Shown: positions 55,701 through 63,984 of the stretch, piece after piece
Layout: each line of letters opens with the position of its first letter
Numbering within the stretch: the stretch's first letter is position 1
Position numbers and translations under genes: made by a program
Notes under the pieces: generated by a model
What the model saw: the letters and a program-made list of their open reading frames with translations, nothing else
Database searches by the model: none
What the model was told of the DNA's origin: nothing
NCBI RefSeq assembly: GCF_032362555.1
Contig: NC_083529.1
Span: 7,006,001-7,070,000 of the forward strand
Reading direction: 5' to 3'
Length of the DNA: 64,000 nucleotides
Source of the DNA: Amyelois transitella
Lineage: Eukaryota; Arthropoda; Insecta; Lepidoptera; Pyralidae

Positions 55701-58700
55701 AATTCCTTTAGCATTATATAAAACTAGAAGCCGCCCGCGACTTAGTCCGCGTGGAATCATTCCCGCGGGGACTTTGAGAAAAAAAGTGGCCTATATGTTA
55801 TTCTGGGTCTTCAGCTAACTACATACCAAATTGCATCGTAATCGGTTCAGATTTTGCGTGAATGAGTAACAAACATCCATACTGACATAGTCACAAACTT
55901 TCGCATTTATAATATAAGTAGGATCACGCTTCTCTCCTGGGAGGTAGACAGAGACCATATCTTTCCATTTGCCACGATCCCTGCATACTCCATTCGTTAG
56001 GACATTAAGCTTTCATGCCGCTTCTGGCTCACCCAACTTTCACTCCCATACATTAGTGTTGGGACCAACGCATTTATGCATCGCCTAAAATTTACTAATG
56101 GAGTCTTGTTAAAGGCCTAACAGTTTAATTACCAATTTCCTCCTTATTGTCGTGTGGTTCCCGGCACCAATACAAAAAATAATAGAACCACTCCATTTCT
56201 TTCCCATGGATGTCGTAAAAGGCGACTAAGGGATAGGCTCACAAACTTGGGATTCTTTTTTAGGCGATAGGCTAGCAACCTGTCACTATTCGAATCTCAA
56301 TTCTATCATTAAGCCAAATAGCTGAACGTGGCCATTCAGTCTTTTTCAGACTGTTGGCTCTGTCTATCCCGCAAGGGATATAGACGTGACCATATGTATG
56401 TATGTTCCTCCTTTAAAACTTACGCTGCATTTAAACGTAGGTAACAGGAAAAATATTTTTCCTGTTATATTCTCCTCATACAAATATGATGACTTTTATT
56501 AAAAAAAAATTGGCTCAAAGTTATTTTTCAAAATACGTTTTAATACTTGTGAATTGAGTTAGCACAATCGACACTCAATTAAGCGCCTATTCAGATTTCA
56601 TTTGACACTTATCATGTCGTTAAAAACGATTTCGTCAGTTCTAATCAATATTGATATACAAATAATACCAGATCGTGCCGTGTGGTTCCAGGCACCAAAA
56701 GAAAATAAGAATAAGACCACTCCATCTGCTTCTCAAGGATGTCATAAAAGGCGACTAAGGGATGGGATTATAAACTTGGGATTCTTCTTTTGGGCGATGG
56801 GCTAGCAACATGTCACTATTTGAATCTCAGTTCTATCATAATGCCAAACAGCTGAACGTGGCCTATCAGTCTCTTCAAGAATGACTGTCTACCCCGCAAG
56901 GGTTCTCACGCGGTAGAACGACCTCTTTTTTCCAAATACATACATACATATGGTCACGTCTATATCCCTTGCGGGGTAGACAGAGCCAACAGTCTTGAAA
57001 AGACTGAATGGCCACGTTCAGCTATTTGGCTTAATGATAGAATTCAGATTCAAATAGTGACAGGTTGCTAGCCCATCGCCTAAAAAAGAATCCCAAGTTT
57101 TTCCAAATATTCGAATTTTAATTTTATTTTTAATTTCTTTTATAGTATGTAGTCAACCTTATTTGTAACAAGCATCCTATAGACATGAAGTACCTTCACA
57201 ACAGTGAAGAGATCTCAACTGTTCTCCAGACCCGTGGCGTTCGCATACAAACAACATGTGTGTTGTTGTAGCTTGTATGTTGTTAAATATAGTTCTTGAA
57301 CTCGTGTGGGTAACAGAGTTTTGTTGTGTTGCGGAAATACCTGTTCTTATTTTGAAAAAAAAAAAAAGTTTATCGACTGTAGCTACTCGTAAATTAAAAA
57401 AAAAGAGTCTTCTAAAATAAATCTGATATCTATACTAATATAATTTTATAATTAATTTGTGCCGTGTGGTTCCCGGCACCGATAGAAAAAAGAATAGGAC
57501 CACTCCATCTCTTGCCCCGGGGATGTCGTAAAAGGCAACTAAGGGATAGGTTTATAAACTTGCGATTCTCCTTTTTAGGCGACATGTTTGCAACCCGTAG
57601 CTCTTCAAATCTCAATTCTACATATCTCTCCGTCAGTCTTTTTAAGTCTGTTGGCTCACACTACCCCGCAAGGGATATAGACGTAATTATATGTATCTCA
57701 ATTCCATCATAAAACAGCTCAACGTGGCCTATCAGTCTTTTCAAGACTGTTGACTCTGTCTACCCTGCAAGGGATATAGACGTGATTATATGTACTAGTA
57801 TGTATGTATATTGTATAATTTTATAATGTGAGAGAGTATTGTTTGTTTTTTGTTCGTTTTCACGTCAACCACTAGCCCGATATTTTTTCACAAACATATA
57901 TATACTTCGAAGAAGAACTTAGGGTACTTTTATCGCGGGCGAAAAATACACCCAAATGGAACTTTGCTGAATCAGCAGTTTGGCAGAAAAGTAAGTGAGT
58001 TTTGCAGAAAAGTAAGTAATTTTTGCAGAAAAGTAAGTATTTTTGGAAATGGTGATCGACACAGACATCATTAATTACACGAAATTTGGTTAAAGCATTG
58101 AGTACATTGAGGTTGCATACAAATGCCGGTGGCGCATTAGATTTGTTTATTAATTAGTATACTTTTTTAAATAGACAATTAAGTAAATACCATCAAAAAC
58201 ATCCAGTAAAAAAACCCAAGTCTCGCAGCTCAGTCTTTCTAACGTAAAAAGTTGTGAGATCCATGTAATACCAAGTCGTTTGATCTATTTAGTCTCTACT
58301 TAAAGGACCTTCTGCCTTAAGTTATTACATAAGTTATTATCATGCCAATATTAAAAATATTTTACGTTTTAAACAAATAGATCGACTTGGACATTGGACT
58401 AGGAATTGGACTTTGGTGAGGAATTCAGTTGCTGCCCCGTAGTGTGATACATACTTATAATCAAATCATGCATGCCGCTTTTTTTTGCTCGACTTGGCGG
58501 GTGCACTGCCGTGCCCGCAGATTTGATTAATGAAATCCTGAAAAAAATCATTAAAATGTTGTAGTCAAATAAGTTACTCACGTGGCGTTCATTCCAGGGT
58601 CAATATCTTTAGCATTGATGTACATAGTAGCCATATCGGCCAGGAGTCGCCTGAACTCCTCCCGGATCTCTTCGAAGCTGGTGGTGTTGACTCCGGCCAG

Positions 58701-61700
58701 GAGGAGAGTGGCTGTCTCCCGTGGCTCCGGGATCAGGAACTCTGGTTCAGGGACGGCTTCTTGGTCGCTGTCCTCGGAAACTGGCGGCTCTGGAGGGAAG
58801 GATGAGATCGGTAATGTTGTTAGCCTTGTCATATATACATACATATGGTCACGTCCATGTCCCTTGCGGGATAGACAGAGCCAGCAGTCTTGAAAAGACT
58901 GAATGGCCACGTTCAGCTATTTGGCTTAATGATAGGTTGCTAGTCGGTCGTCTAAAAGAAAAATCTCAAGTTTAAAAGTCTATCCCTTAGTCGTCTTTTA
59001 CGGCATCCATGTGAAAGCGATGGAGTGGTCAGATTGTTTTATCTTTTGGTTCTGGGAACCACACGGCACATCCTGCCTACTCCTCCGGGAAAGAGTCGTG
59101 ATTTATGTTTTGACGGCATCTGTGGCGCAGCGGTAGTGCGCTTGTCTGTGTCACCGGAGGTCCCGGGTTCGAATCCCGGCCAGGGCATGATGAGAAACGA
59201 ACTTTCTCTGATTGGCCTGGGTCTTAGATGTTTATCTATATACGTATTTATTATAAAATATAGTATCGTTGAGTTAGTATCTCGTAACACAAGTTTCGAA
59301 CTTACTTCGAGGCTAACTCAATCTGTGTAATTTGTCCCATATATATTTATTTATTATATTTATTTATGTATGTATGTTAACTCACATTCAAACAGATTCT
59401 ACTCACCAATCATCCTGACGCTGAGCTGGAACCCTTTGGAAAAGGACATCCCCCCTACCGGATTGAATCTGATGAACAGTTTGTTTACGTCCCTGAAGCG
59501 ATAACGGCGTTCAGTGTTGATCCGGTACGCGAATACGATGCCTTGGTCACCCGAGGCGTCTGACTGACCTGTATCAATGAAATATACTTACATATATTCA
59601 CGTCTATATCCCTTGCGGGGTAGACAGAGCCAACAGTCTTGATAAGACCGAATGGCCACGTACAGCTGTTTGGCTTAATGATAGAATTGAGATTCAAATA
59701 GTGACAGGTTGCTAAACCATCGCCTAAAAAACAATACCAAGTTTGTAAGCCTATCCCTTAGTCGCCTTTTACGACATCCATGGGAAAGAGATGGAGTGGT
59801 CCTATTCTTTTTTCTATTGGTGCCGGGAACCACACGGCGCTCTCCTTTCTCCTTAATGAAATTATGTAAATAGGTTCATATTGCAGCGTCGATATCCAAA
59901 CACAATTCTGCACTAATTAATTCAACTAAAGGAAAATGCGAAGCGTTAAGGAAAATCTATGCATTCTCGTACTGTCAGCTAAATTGGATTTTAAAATACG
60001 TGACAATGTACTGTGTTTACAAACATGCCAATTAGTCATTAATTATGTTTGAGGAAAATGTACCTTTCTACATTCTGTTACGATTCTTCTTTTCGTACAT
60101 CATATCATTACCCGAAACCGCCGAGCTTGCATGAAGAGAGTTATGAATGTGGATGAAGCGAAGGAAGTATGCAGAGATCGTGGCAAGTGGAAAGAAGTAG
60201 TCTCTGCCTACCACTCCGGGAAAGAGGCGTGATTTTATGTATGTATGTATGTAACTATCAACGACAATTAATTTACTAGCTGTAGCACGCGACTTCGTCC
60301 GCGTAAACGAAAAATCACGATTTCAAGTCTCTAGACGGTTCGGACTGTCCTTTGATGTCAGAAAGTCAGTGTCGTAGTTAGTAGGATAAGATAGTACATA
60401 TACATACATACATATGGTCACGTCTATATTCCTTGCGGGGTTGACAGAGCCAACAGTCCTGAAAAGACCGAATGGCCACGTTCAGCTACTTGGCTTAATG
60501 AAAGAATTGAGATCCAAATAGAGACAGGTTGCTAGCCCATCGCCTAAAAAAGAATCTCAAGTTTGTAAGCTTATCCCTTAGTCGCCTTTTACGACATCCA
60601 TGGGAAAGAGATGGAGTGGTCCTATTCTGATTTGTATTGGTGCCGGGAACCACACGGCACAGTACGGACAAGGTAGTATTGATAAGAATTACCTGGCTTC
60701 AGCATCAAGTAATGCCCCATAGCGCTATTAATCTCCAAATCGGTAATATTAACTTCCACTCCAGTTCCAAGACCTTCCAAAATCCAATCTATGGTTGTTG
60801 CATCTGTTGGGTAAGCGCTCGGGTAATTAGGAGAAGTGATAACCACTGGTTCATCCGCAGTCAAAGTAATGTGTATTGGCGTCTCATCGGCGTCCAGTTT
60901 CATTTCTTCTTTGTGTATCATCACAAATTGTCTGCTGAGTTCATCTAATTCGCTACTAGTCAGTTGGGCTACATACTTAGTGAACTTTTCTTCAGCAACA
61001 CTGTCTGGTTCTTCGACTTTCGGATTGTCTACTGAATTCTCGATTTTGGCTCTCTGCTCAGTTTCAATAGGAGAGTCTTCTAAATCAGCAGATTTGAATT
61101 CGACATTAGCTTGTTCGTTGTTATCGTCAAGATTATCATCTAATGGATCAGTTTCAATTTGAGCGTCCTCTACATCAGCGGATTTCAATTCAACGTTAAT
61201 TTGTTCGTTGTTTTTTTCAAGATTACCATATAATGGATCAGTTTCAATTTGAGCGTCCTCTAAATCAGCGGATTTTAATTCGACATTTTCTTCTTGGTTG
61301 TTCTGTTCATGATCAGCATCTAATGCATCATTGACGTACAAGATCGGTGCAGACTCTTCAGATTCTACGTCGTCTTTTTGGTCAGCTTTGACGTTACCGT
61401 AATCATCTTCAAATTCTTTGAACAAATCTGATAGATCCTTATCTAAAATTGATTCGTAATAATCGTCTCTGACAGCCAGAATACGAGACTCACCTTCATA
61501 ATCAAAATCGTTTTTCTCTTTGACTTCATCCCCTATTTCAACATGATCGCGACCAATATCATCATCGGCATTTGGTTCTTCTGGTAGAGCTTGTTCGTTA
61601 TTACTTTCAACATTTTCCGCCGATTCTTCGTCATTATTTTCAACACTCAACTTCTTCCAAGTTTCCAATAATTTATCAAGATCGGCATTAAGATCTTCGT

Positions 61701-62783
61701 AAACTTTATCCACAGAATCCACGTTGTCATTAACTATTGCTTCCTCTTCATTTAATTTATCTTGCGATGCATCTAATTGGTCTTTAACTGGTTCTTCTGC
61801 AATATCTTTTTGTTCATCTTTATTATCATTATTTTCATCAAAGTTATTACTAGTATCTTCTAATATTTGTCGAGTTTCGTCTATAATACCTTGCATGTTC
61901 GCCTCGATTTCTGACAGTTGTTTATCTACGTCATCTTCAACATCTAATCCTTCATCAATGTTATCTCCATTTTCTTTTGATAAAACATTTTCTTGATCAG
62001 ATTCATTGACAACACCTTCATTCTTATTTTCATCGAACTCTTTATCAGTTTCCTCTAGAATTTGTTGAGTTTCATCAATAATGCTTTTCATATCTGCCTG
62101 AATTTCAATTTCAGGGAGAACTTCTTTGTCAGATTCATCTTGGACATCTTTTGTATCGTCGCCATTATCATTATCAAATACATTTTCGATTTTTTGTAAA
62201 ATTTGTTTTGTTTCCTTATTGATTTCTTCAATATCTGGCTGAATTCCTGAAATAAATATATACTTAAAATTTTCTCACGAAACTACTATTTCAAATAACG
62301 AAAATGAAACTACTTTACCTTCACCAGCTTCAGCGTTATCTTCTTCGTCAATATCATTCCTTACATCTTCTGGCAACAAATCATTTAAATCCATTTGACT
62401 CTTCTCATCTACGGACAAGATTTTATCAATGACTTCATCGCTCAATTCATCATTGTTGATTATTTGCTGTAAAGTATCAAAATCTTCAATCGCAGATTCA
62501 TCAGAATACGATTCATTTTGATCCTGCTCTTGTTTTATATCTTGTTCTTCTTCAGGCCTAAGTTTATCAACATCCCTATTATCCTCAATCTCATAATCTC
62601 TGTAGTCGTTATAGTCATCGTTAGCCGCTACTACGTCTTTATTCTCGTCTAGGTTATGTATTTCCTCCTGTACATTTTCGTCTTGTGGTTCTTGTGGTTT
62701 ATCAAGTTTTGCTATTTCATCACCCTCTAAATTGTTGAAGTCATCGTACCAGGTATCGTACTCGTCCCACACATCTTGAAATG
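40800..62783 (-). CDS. Acidic CUB-domain single-pass membrane protein (5' partial)
   Basis: Well-supported exons: 62783-62319, 62246-60693, 59568-59407, 58789-58582, 50944-50874, 45705-45501, 44584-44457, 43562-43417, 42541-42457, 40836-40800 (stop TGA 40802-40800). The first exon enters in phase 1, so the start and signal peptide lie to the right. Exons 1-2 encode a ~670-aa Glu/Asp-rich region with internal repeats, then a CUB domain ([13 protein letters not shown]; completed by exon 3, [10 protein letters not shown]). Exon 4 ends in phase 2 but the 50944 exon starts in phase 0, so at least one exon between them is unresolved; 51673-51163 fits. The later exons give a Cys-containing ectodomain ([14 protein letters not shown]), a transmembrane helix at [20 protein letters not shown] and a ~90-aa tail ending [12 protein letters not shown]. 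The function is not recognised; a cell-surface receptor or adhesion role is inference. DUF1295 gene nested in an intron. Confidence 0.75.
40837..42392. other. AT-rich last intron of the CUB gene
   Basis: No repeat family or coding signal found. Small GC-richer island at 42240-42290. Confidence 0.4.
42393..42456 (-). other. Alternative read-through C-terminus of the CUB gene
   Basis: If the donor at 42457/42456 (GACAG|GTTAGA) is not used, the frame stays open for 20 more codons ([19 protein letters not shown]) to a TAA at 42393-42395. The extension is AT-rich like intron sequence, and a good distal exon exists at 40836, so the spliced form is preferred. Confidence 0.35.
42887..43000 (+). repeat. 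L internal fragment
   Basis: VKST-to-EVVS region; joins an E repeat. Confidence 0.8.
43010..43170 (+). repeat. E dispersed repeat
   Basis: 'ggtcagatgggagttgcttc'; contains an inverted 'aggagcaagat' / 'atcttgctcct' pair. Confidence 0.45.
43247..43389 (+). repeat. S element, 5'-truncated
   Basis: Tail ends ~25 nt from the 43417 donor of the CUB gene. Confidence 0.8.
43800..44055 (-). repeat. T SINE, full length
   Basis: B-box altered to 'ggggtcgaatcc'. Confidence 0.87.
44143..44394 (-). repeat. S element, full length
   Basis: ~60 bp from the 44457 donor. Confidence 0.87.
44694..44957 (+). repeat. S element, full length (reference copy)
   Basis: S is a ~265-bp SINE-like unit. Its order is: GTGCCG hairpin head; 'ccatggatgtcgtaaaaggc'; 'gatgggctagcaacctgtca' (varied here); 'caattctatcattaagccaa'; 'cagtcttttcaagactgttg'; 'ctaccccgcaagggatatag'; then a tail of TATG repeats. 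No clear pol III A and B boxes were seen, so the head is not obviously tRNA-derived. The end resembles that of LINE L. Lies in a CUB-gene intron, 110 bp upstream of the transmembrane exon. Confidence 0.9.
44958..45066 (-). repeat. C: CR1-like LINE tail
   Basis: 'aaaggcggacttatcgctta' in reverse. Confidence 0.5.
45098..45232 (-). repeat. S element, both ends missing
   Basis: Middle part; abuts a plus-strand S, forming an inverted pair. Confidence 0.72.
45233..45478 (+). repeat. S element, nearly complete
   Basis: Starts inside the head hairpin. Its tail ends ~17 nt beyond the 45501 donor of the CUB gene. Confidence 0.85.
45804..46041 (+). repeat. S element, tail missing
   Basis: Joins an H3 fragment at 'ccgcaaggtttatagg'. 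Confidence 0.82.
46045..46087 (+). mobile_element. H3 terminal fragment
   Basis: 'gcgaaaccgcgggtaaaag' then CTAG. Confidence 0.45.
46095..46300 (-). repeat. E dispersed repeat
   Basis: 'cgactcccatctgacctccg' and 'gtaagagcatcggttggtat'. Confidence 0.52.
46301..46793. other. CUB-gene intron, nothing recognised
   Basis: AT-rich; short TATG run near 46410. Confidence 0.4.
46794..47062 (+). mobile_element. H1 Helitron-like element
   Basis: Complete, with A-rich expansion near 'gtgaaaaaaaaaac'. Confidence 0.77.
47211..47393 (+). repeat. S element fused to L
   Basis: Head missing; at 'tatagacgtga' it switches directly to L sequence 'agagagttatgaatg'. Confidence 0.82.
47394..47455 (+). repeat. 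L fragment fused to S
   Basis: Begins 'agagagttatgaatgtgg' without a break after S. Confidence 0.82.
47541..47600 (-). repeat. S element, small fragment
   Basis: Contains 'cccttgggggtaggcagg' and the following block only. Confidence 0.5.
47641..47742 (+). repeat. L 3'-end copy
   Basis: Carries a small inverted duplication 'gtgatcacgatcac' within the RDRGKW region. Confidence 0.82.
47949..48208 (-). repeat. S element, full length
   Basis: Faces a plus-strand copy at 48262 (head to head, ~50 bp apart). Confidence 0.87.
48262..48524 (+). repeat. S element, full length
   Basis: Right arm of the head-to-head pair; TATG tail intact. Confidence 0.88.
48752..49146 (-). mobile_element. H5 Helitron-like element
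   Basis: 'ctagcttccgcccgcgactc' to 'tatatgtgtaga'; body holds 'gatacagacagacaaacaga'. Confidence 0.55.
49258..49486 (-). repeat. T SINE, nearly complete
   Basis: A and B boxes recognisable; small deletions in the body. Confidence 0.85.
49567..49768 (-). repeat. T SINE, head truncated
   Basis: A-box region lost; fused to an S fragment. Confidence 0.82.
49793..49935 (+). repeat. S element, 3' half
   Basis: Fused to the end of a T SINE on its left. Confidence 0.72.
50103..50265 (+). repeat. Dispersed repeat, pair with 1185
   Basis: Includes an (AAAG)n run at ~50219-50235. Confidence 0.45.
50472..50548. repeat. Two adjoining stem-loops
   Basis: First arms 50472-50493 / 50503-50524 (22 bp, one mismatch); second arms 50524-50533 / 50539-50548 (10 bp, perfect). 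Intronic, ~330 bp from the 50874 donor. Confidence 0.88.
50604..50712 (+). repeat. L 3'-end copy
   Basis: VMNVDEAKE to tail. Confidence 0.83.
51163..51673 (-). CDS. Probable coding block / candidate missing exon of the CUB gene
   Basis: An open frame runs from about 51750 to 51157, unusually long for this AT-rich DNA. It encodes a hydrophilic, Asn/Lys/Asp/Ser-rich segment including [14 protein letters not shown] and [21 protein letters not shown] donor-like CTT|GTATGA at 51163/51162 leaves the frame in phase 0, which joins correctly to the 50944 exon. An AAAAG|T at 51674/51673 would accept the phase-2 end of the 58582 exon, but it has a poor pyrimidine tract. The left neighbour (51160-50951) is also open, in another frame. 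The block starts only ~145 bp past the stop of the DUF1295 gene and shares its frame across two stops, so a decayed downstream gene is the alternative. Confidence 0.4.
51817..52773 (-). CDS. DUF1295 / steroid 5-alpha-reductase-like membrane enzyme
   Basis: Single-exon 318-aa ORF with an ATG at 52773-52771 and a TAG stop. It has about six hydrophobic segments: residues ~10-30, 40-58, 68-90, 110-130, 150-165 and 205-245. The diagnostic C-terminal block is present: [20 protein letters not shown] (~186-205), then a [17 protein letters not shown] segment and SPLIPIPP. This is the DUF1295 branch of the isoprenylcysteine methyltransferase/steroid reductase fold, normally in the ER membrane; substrate unknown. 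The length fits the family apart from a ~25-residue hydrophilic tail. It lies on the same strand inside an intron of the CUB gene and has no intron, so a retrogene or a naturally intronless gene is possible. Two GCGCATGCGTGG motifs lie ~250 bp upstream. No disabling change seen. Confidence 0.9.
   Translation of the reverse strand: MEPLIDRNNFAISAMVTVAMQILYFTIASLFQTDKVTDFTGGANFIIIALLTFFLGQGGSTLKSYDSRQLMVTAFVCVWGLRLSGYLIYRIYHIGRDKQFEDRKSNTLRYAVFYTFQAIWVYIVSLPVIIINSPHHSFPKSPKTMTTLDSAGAGIFVIGLLIETYADLQKFAFRQEPANQGKWCNDGLWGLSRHPNYFGEVVLWWGIFVISLNVIEGVEWVAILSPLFTTAIILFLSGIPLLERSADEKYRDNPDYLYYKASTSPLIPIPPAIYVEVPKFLKCILCCEFSFYDSTGDEFPAPTIVTETTSISMVQSQT
53022..53058. promoter_or_regulatory. Paired NRF-1-like motifs
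   Basis: GCGCATGCGTGG occurs twice 22 bp apart, ~250 bp upstream of the DUF1295 ATG, in otherwise AT-rich DNA. Suggests a promoter. Confidence 0.4.
53545..53715. repeat. G dispersed repeat
   Basis: Reverse partner of the 8691 copy. Confidence 0.5.
53731..54000 (+). mobile_element. H1 Helitron-like element
   Basis: Complete, TC start and CTAG end. Confidence 0.78.
54255..54322 (+). mobile_element. H4 3' fragment
   Basis: 'ccggggcgggtcgctatag' end with a short internal repeat. Confidence 0.5.
54418..54612 (+). repeat. S element, old copy
   Basis: Strongly diverged; recognised by 'gtaaaagtcgactaaagg' and 'aaactgttgactctatct'. Confidence 0.6.
54730..54910 (-). repeat. S element with deletions
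   Basis: Two internal deletions; head intact. Left side is a TA/GTATA-rich stretch. Confidence 0.8.
55104..55362 (+). repeat. S element, full length
   Basis: Tail is (CTAT)n instead of (TATG)n. Confidence 0.86.
55363..55530 (-). repeat. S element, head missing
   Basis: Tail-to-tail with the copy on its left. Confidence 0.72.
55722..55923 (-). mobile_element. H2 Helitron-like element
   Basis: Complete; L fragment adjoins. Confidence 0.74.
55921..56080 (-). repeat. L copy with internal deletion
   Basis: 3' end is joined to a region matching LMYGSESWV; older and diverged. Confidence 0.7.
56151..56405 (+). repeat. S element, full length
   Basis: Head begins 'gtcgtgtggttcccgg'. Confidence 0.87.
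56676..56905 (+). repeat. S element, tail missing
   Basis: Ends at 'ctaccccgcaagggttc'. Confidence 0.82.
56937..57105 (-). repeat. S element, head missing
   Basis: Stops at 'aaaaaagaatcccaag'. Confidence 0.8.
57459..57692 (+). repeat. S element, diverged
   Basis: Deletion after 'caattctacat'; followed by a second 3' copy. Confidence 0.8.
57693..57808 (+). repeat. S element, 3' half
   Basis: Tandem with the copy on its left; both end at TATG tails. Confidence 0.75.
57983..58040 (+). repeat. 21-bp tandem triplet of splice-like motifs
   Basis: GCAGAAAAGTAAGT at 57983, 58004 and 58025, exactly 21 bp apart. Each pairs an acceptor-like TTTTGCAG with a perfect donor GTAAGT. Confidence 0.85.
58399..58537 (-). 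CDS. Possible alternative terminal exon of the CUB gene
   Basis: A strong acceptor (polypyrimidine tract then CAG) precedes 58537, only 44 nt after the donor of the 58789-58582 exon. Spliced in phase 2, it reads 45 residues ([20 protein letters not shown]...) to a TAG at 58399-58401, giving a form without the transmembrane helix. Read in phase 0 instead, the same exon gives a short, more protein-like basic tail ([20 protein letters not shown]...). The 44-nt intron is shorter than usual, so this is tentative. Confidence 0.3.
58835..59067 (-). repeat. S element, internal deletion
   Basis: ~35 bp upstream (gene sense) of the 58789 acceptor of the CUB gene. Confidence 0.82.
59071..59101 (+). repeat. 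L 3'-end fragment
   Basis: Short 'cctactcctccgggaaagag' end beside a T SINE. Confidence 0.6.
59105..59355 (+). repeat. T: tRNA-derived SINE, full length
   Basis: The tRNA-like head contains A-box 'tggcgcagcggtagtgcg' and B-box 'ggttcgaatcc'. A unique body follows ('gatgagaaacgaactttct', 'gttagtatctcgtaacaca') and an AT-rich TATTTATT tail. Confidence 0.88.
59587..59838 (-). repeat. S element, full length
   Basis: ~20 nt upstream (gene sense) of the 59568 acceptor. Confidence 0.87.
60113..60252 (+). repeat. L 3'-end copy
   Basis: From 'acccgaaaccgccgagcttg' to TATG tail. Confidence 0.85.
60273..60330 (-). mobile_element. Helitron-like 3' fragment
   Basis: 'ctagctgtagcacgcgactt' end only. 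Confidence 0.45.
60394..60660 (-). repeat. S element, full length
   Basis: Head ends ~32 nt beyond the 60693 donor. Confidence 0.88.
61020..61290 (-). repeat. 90-bp coding tandem repeat
   Basis: In the large CUB-gene exon. Three 30-aa units start near 61290, 61200 and 61110, each containing NVE(L/F)KSAD(L/V)[13 protein letters not shown] sequence. Confidence 0.88.
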
Positions 62784-62937
62784 CTGTAACAAAAGATTCA
62801 GATAAAATAAAAAGAAAATAGTTCCTTCGTCACATTACAGGTTACTTAGCGGGCCCCGGGCGCTATGGAAACACCACTAGAGATGAAATCGGGAACATGC
62901 TAGACGTAAGACTTATTATTTACGTACATACATATCT

Positions 62938-63168
62938 TTTGCCGTGTGGTTCCCTGCACCAATACAAAAAAGAATAGGACCACTCCATCTCTCTCCCATG
63001 GATGTTGTAAAAGGCGGCTAAGAAAAAGGGTTACAAACTAGGGATTCTTTTTTGGCGATGGGCTAGTAACCTGTCACTATTTGAATCTCAATTCTATCAT
63101 GATAGCAACCTGTCACTATTTGAATCTCAATTCTATCATGATATGATCCCTAGTTTGTAACCCTTTTT
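62938..63168 (+). repeat. S element, rearranged
   Basis: After the middle block, ~38 bp is repeated in tandem, then a 23-bp segment returns inverted (63146-63168 matches 63023-63045). Confidence 0.82.
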
Positions 63169-63395
63169 GTAGGACCACTCCATCTCATTCCCGTTGATGT
63201 CATAAAAGGCGGCTAAGGGATAGGCTTCTAAACTTGGGATTCTTTTCTAGGCGATGGGCTAGCAACCTGTCACTATTTAAATCTCAATTCTATCATTAAG
63301 CCAAACAGCTGAACGTGGCCATTCAGTCTTTTCAAGACTGTTCGCTCTGTCTACCCCGCAAGGGATATAGACGTGACCATATGTATGTATGTATG
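63169..63395 (+). repeat. S element, head truncated
   Basis: Starts at 'gtaggaccactcc'; TATG tail intact. Confidence 0.85.
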
Positions 63396-63900
63396 TAAGT
63401 ACATAAGTGCACATTGCAATGTGCAAAGTCCACCCGGCGTCAGCTGGTCGTGACGTCACACGGCTCGCATTTAATTATAGACAAGGAAAGACTGTCCGTA
63501 CGTAGTTACAATTCAGACTAACGCTAGTAAGTACTGACCAAGTAAAATACTTAAGCTAAATCTATATATGTATTTTTGTGTATAATATTATAATCAGAAA
63601 TTTGCATGCCTATTTTAGGTTAAGAGTGAGAAACATAAATGTACTTTGACCTGTAATACCACTTTTAACGCAAATAAACTTACTTACTTACTTACTAGCT
63701 TTCGTCCGTAGTTTTTCCCGCATCGAATGTACCATAATGTCCGTTTCCATACTTAATGGAGAATATCTTATCGTTTTTTTTTTATTATTGTTGGTAACAA
63801 TAGTAGAGATTACAATTAAATCAAATTAAAACTAAAACTATGTACTTATAAAAAGAAAGAATATCTTTAATTTTAATTCATTATTTATTTTAATTTATTA

Positions 63901-63984
63901 AGAAAGTATGCAGAGATCGTGGCAAGTGGAAAGATGTAGTCCCTGCCTTCCTCTCCGGGAAAGAGGCGTGATTTTATATATGTA
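63901..63984 (+). repeat. L 3'-end copy
   Basis: Last ~80 bp of L near the window edge. Confidence 0.8.

Noticed and set aside
57140..57300. Candidate missing exon of the CUB gene near 57.2 kb
   Set aside because: Frames compatible with phase 2 in and 0 out contain stops.
58582..58975. Plus-strand ORFs of 84-103 codons
   Set aside because: Antisense shadows of the CUB-gene exon and an S element.
59105..59180. A functional tRNA gene
   Set aside because: A and B boxes are good, but the sequence continues into the T SINE body and lacks a proper acceptor stem. The same unit recurs several times.
60637..61996. Plus-strand ORFs of 90-108 codons
   Set aside because: Antisense to the acidic exon; Ser/Leu-rich as expected for reverse reading of Glu/Asp codons.
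62820..63560. First exon of the CUB gene
   Set aside because: No ATG followed by a hydrophobic stretch and a phase-1 donor could be found; the start is probably beyond the right edge.
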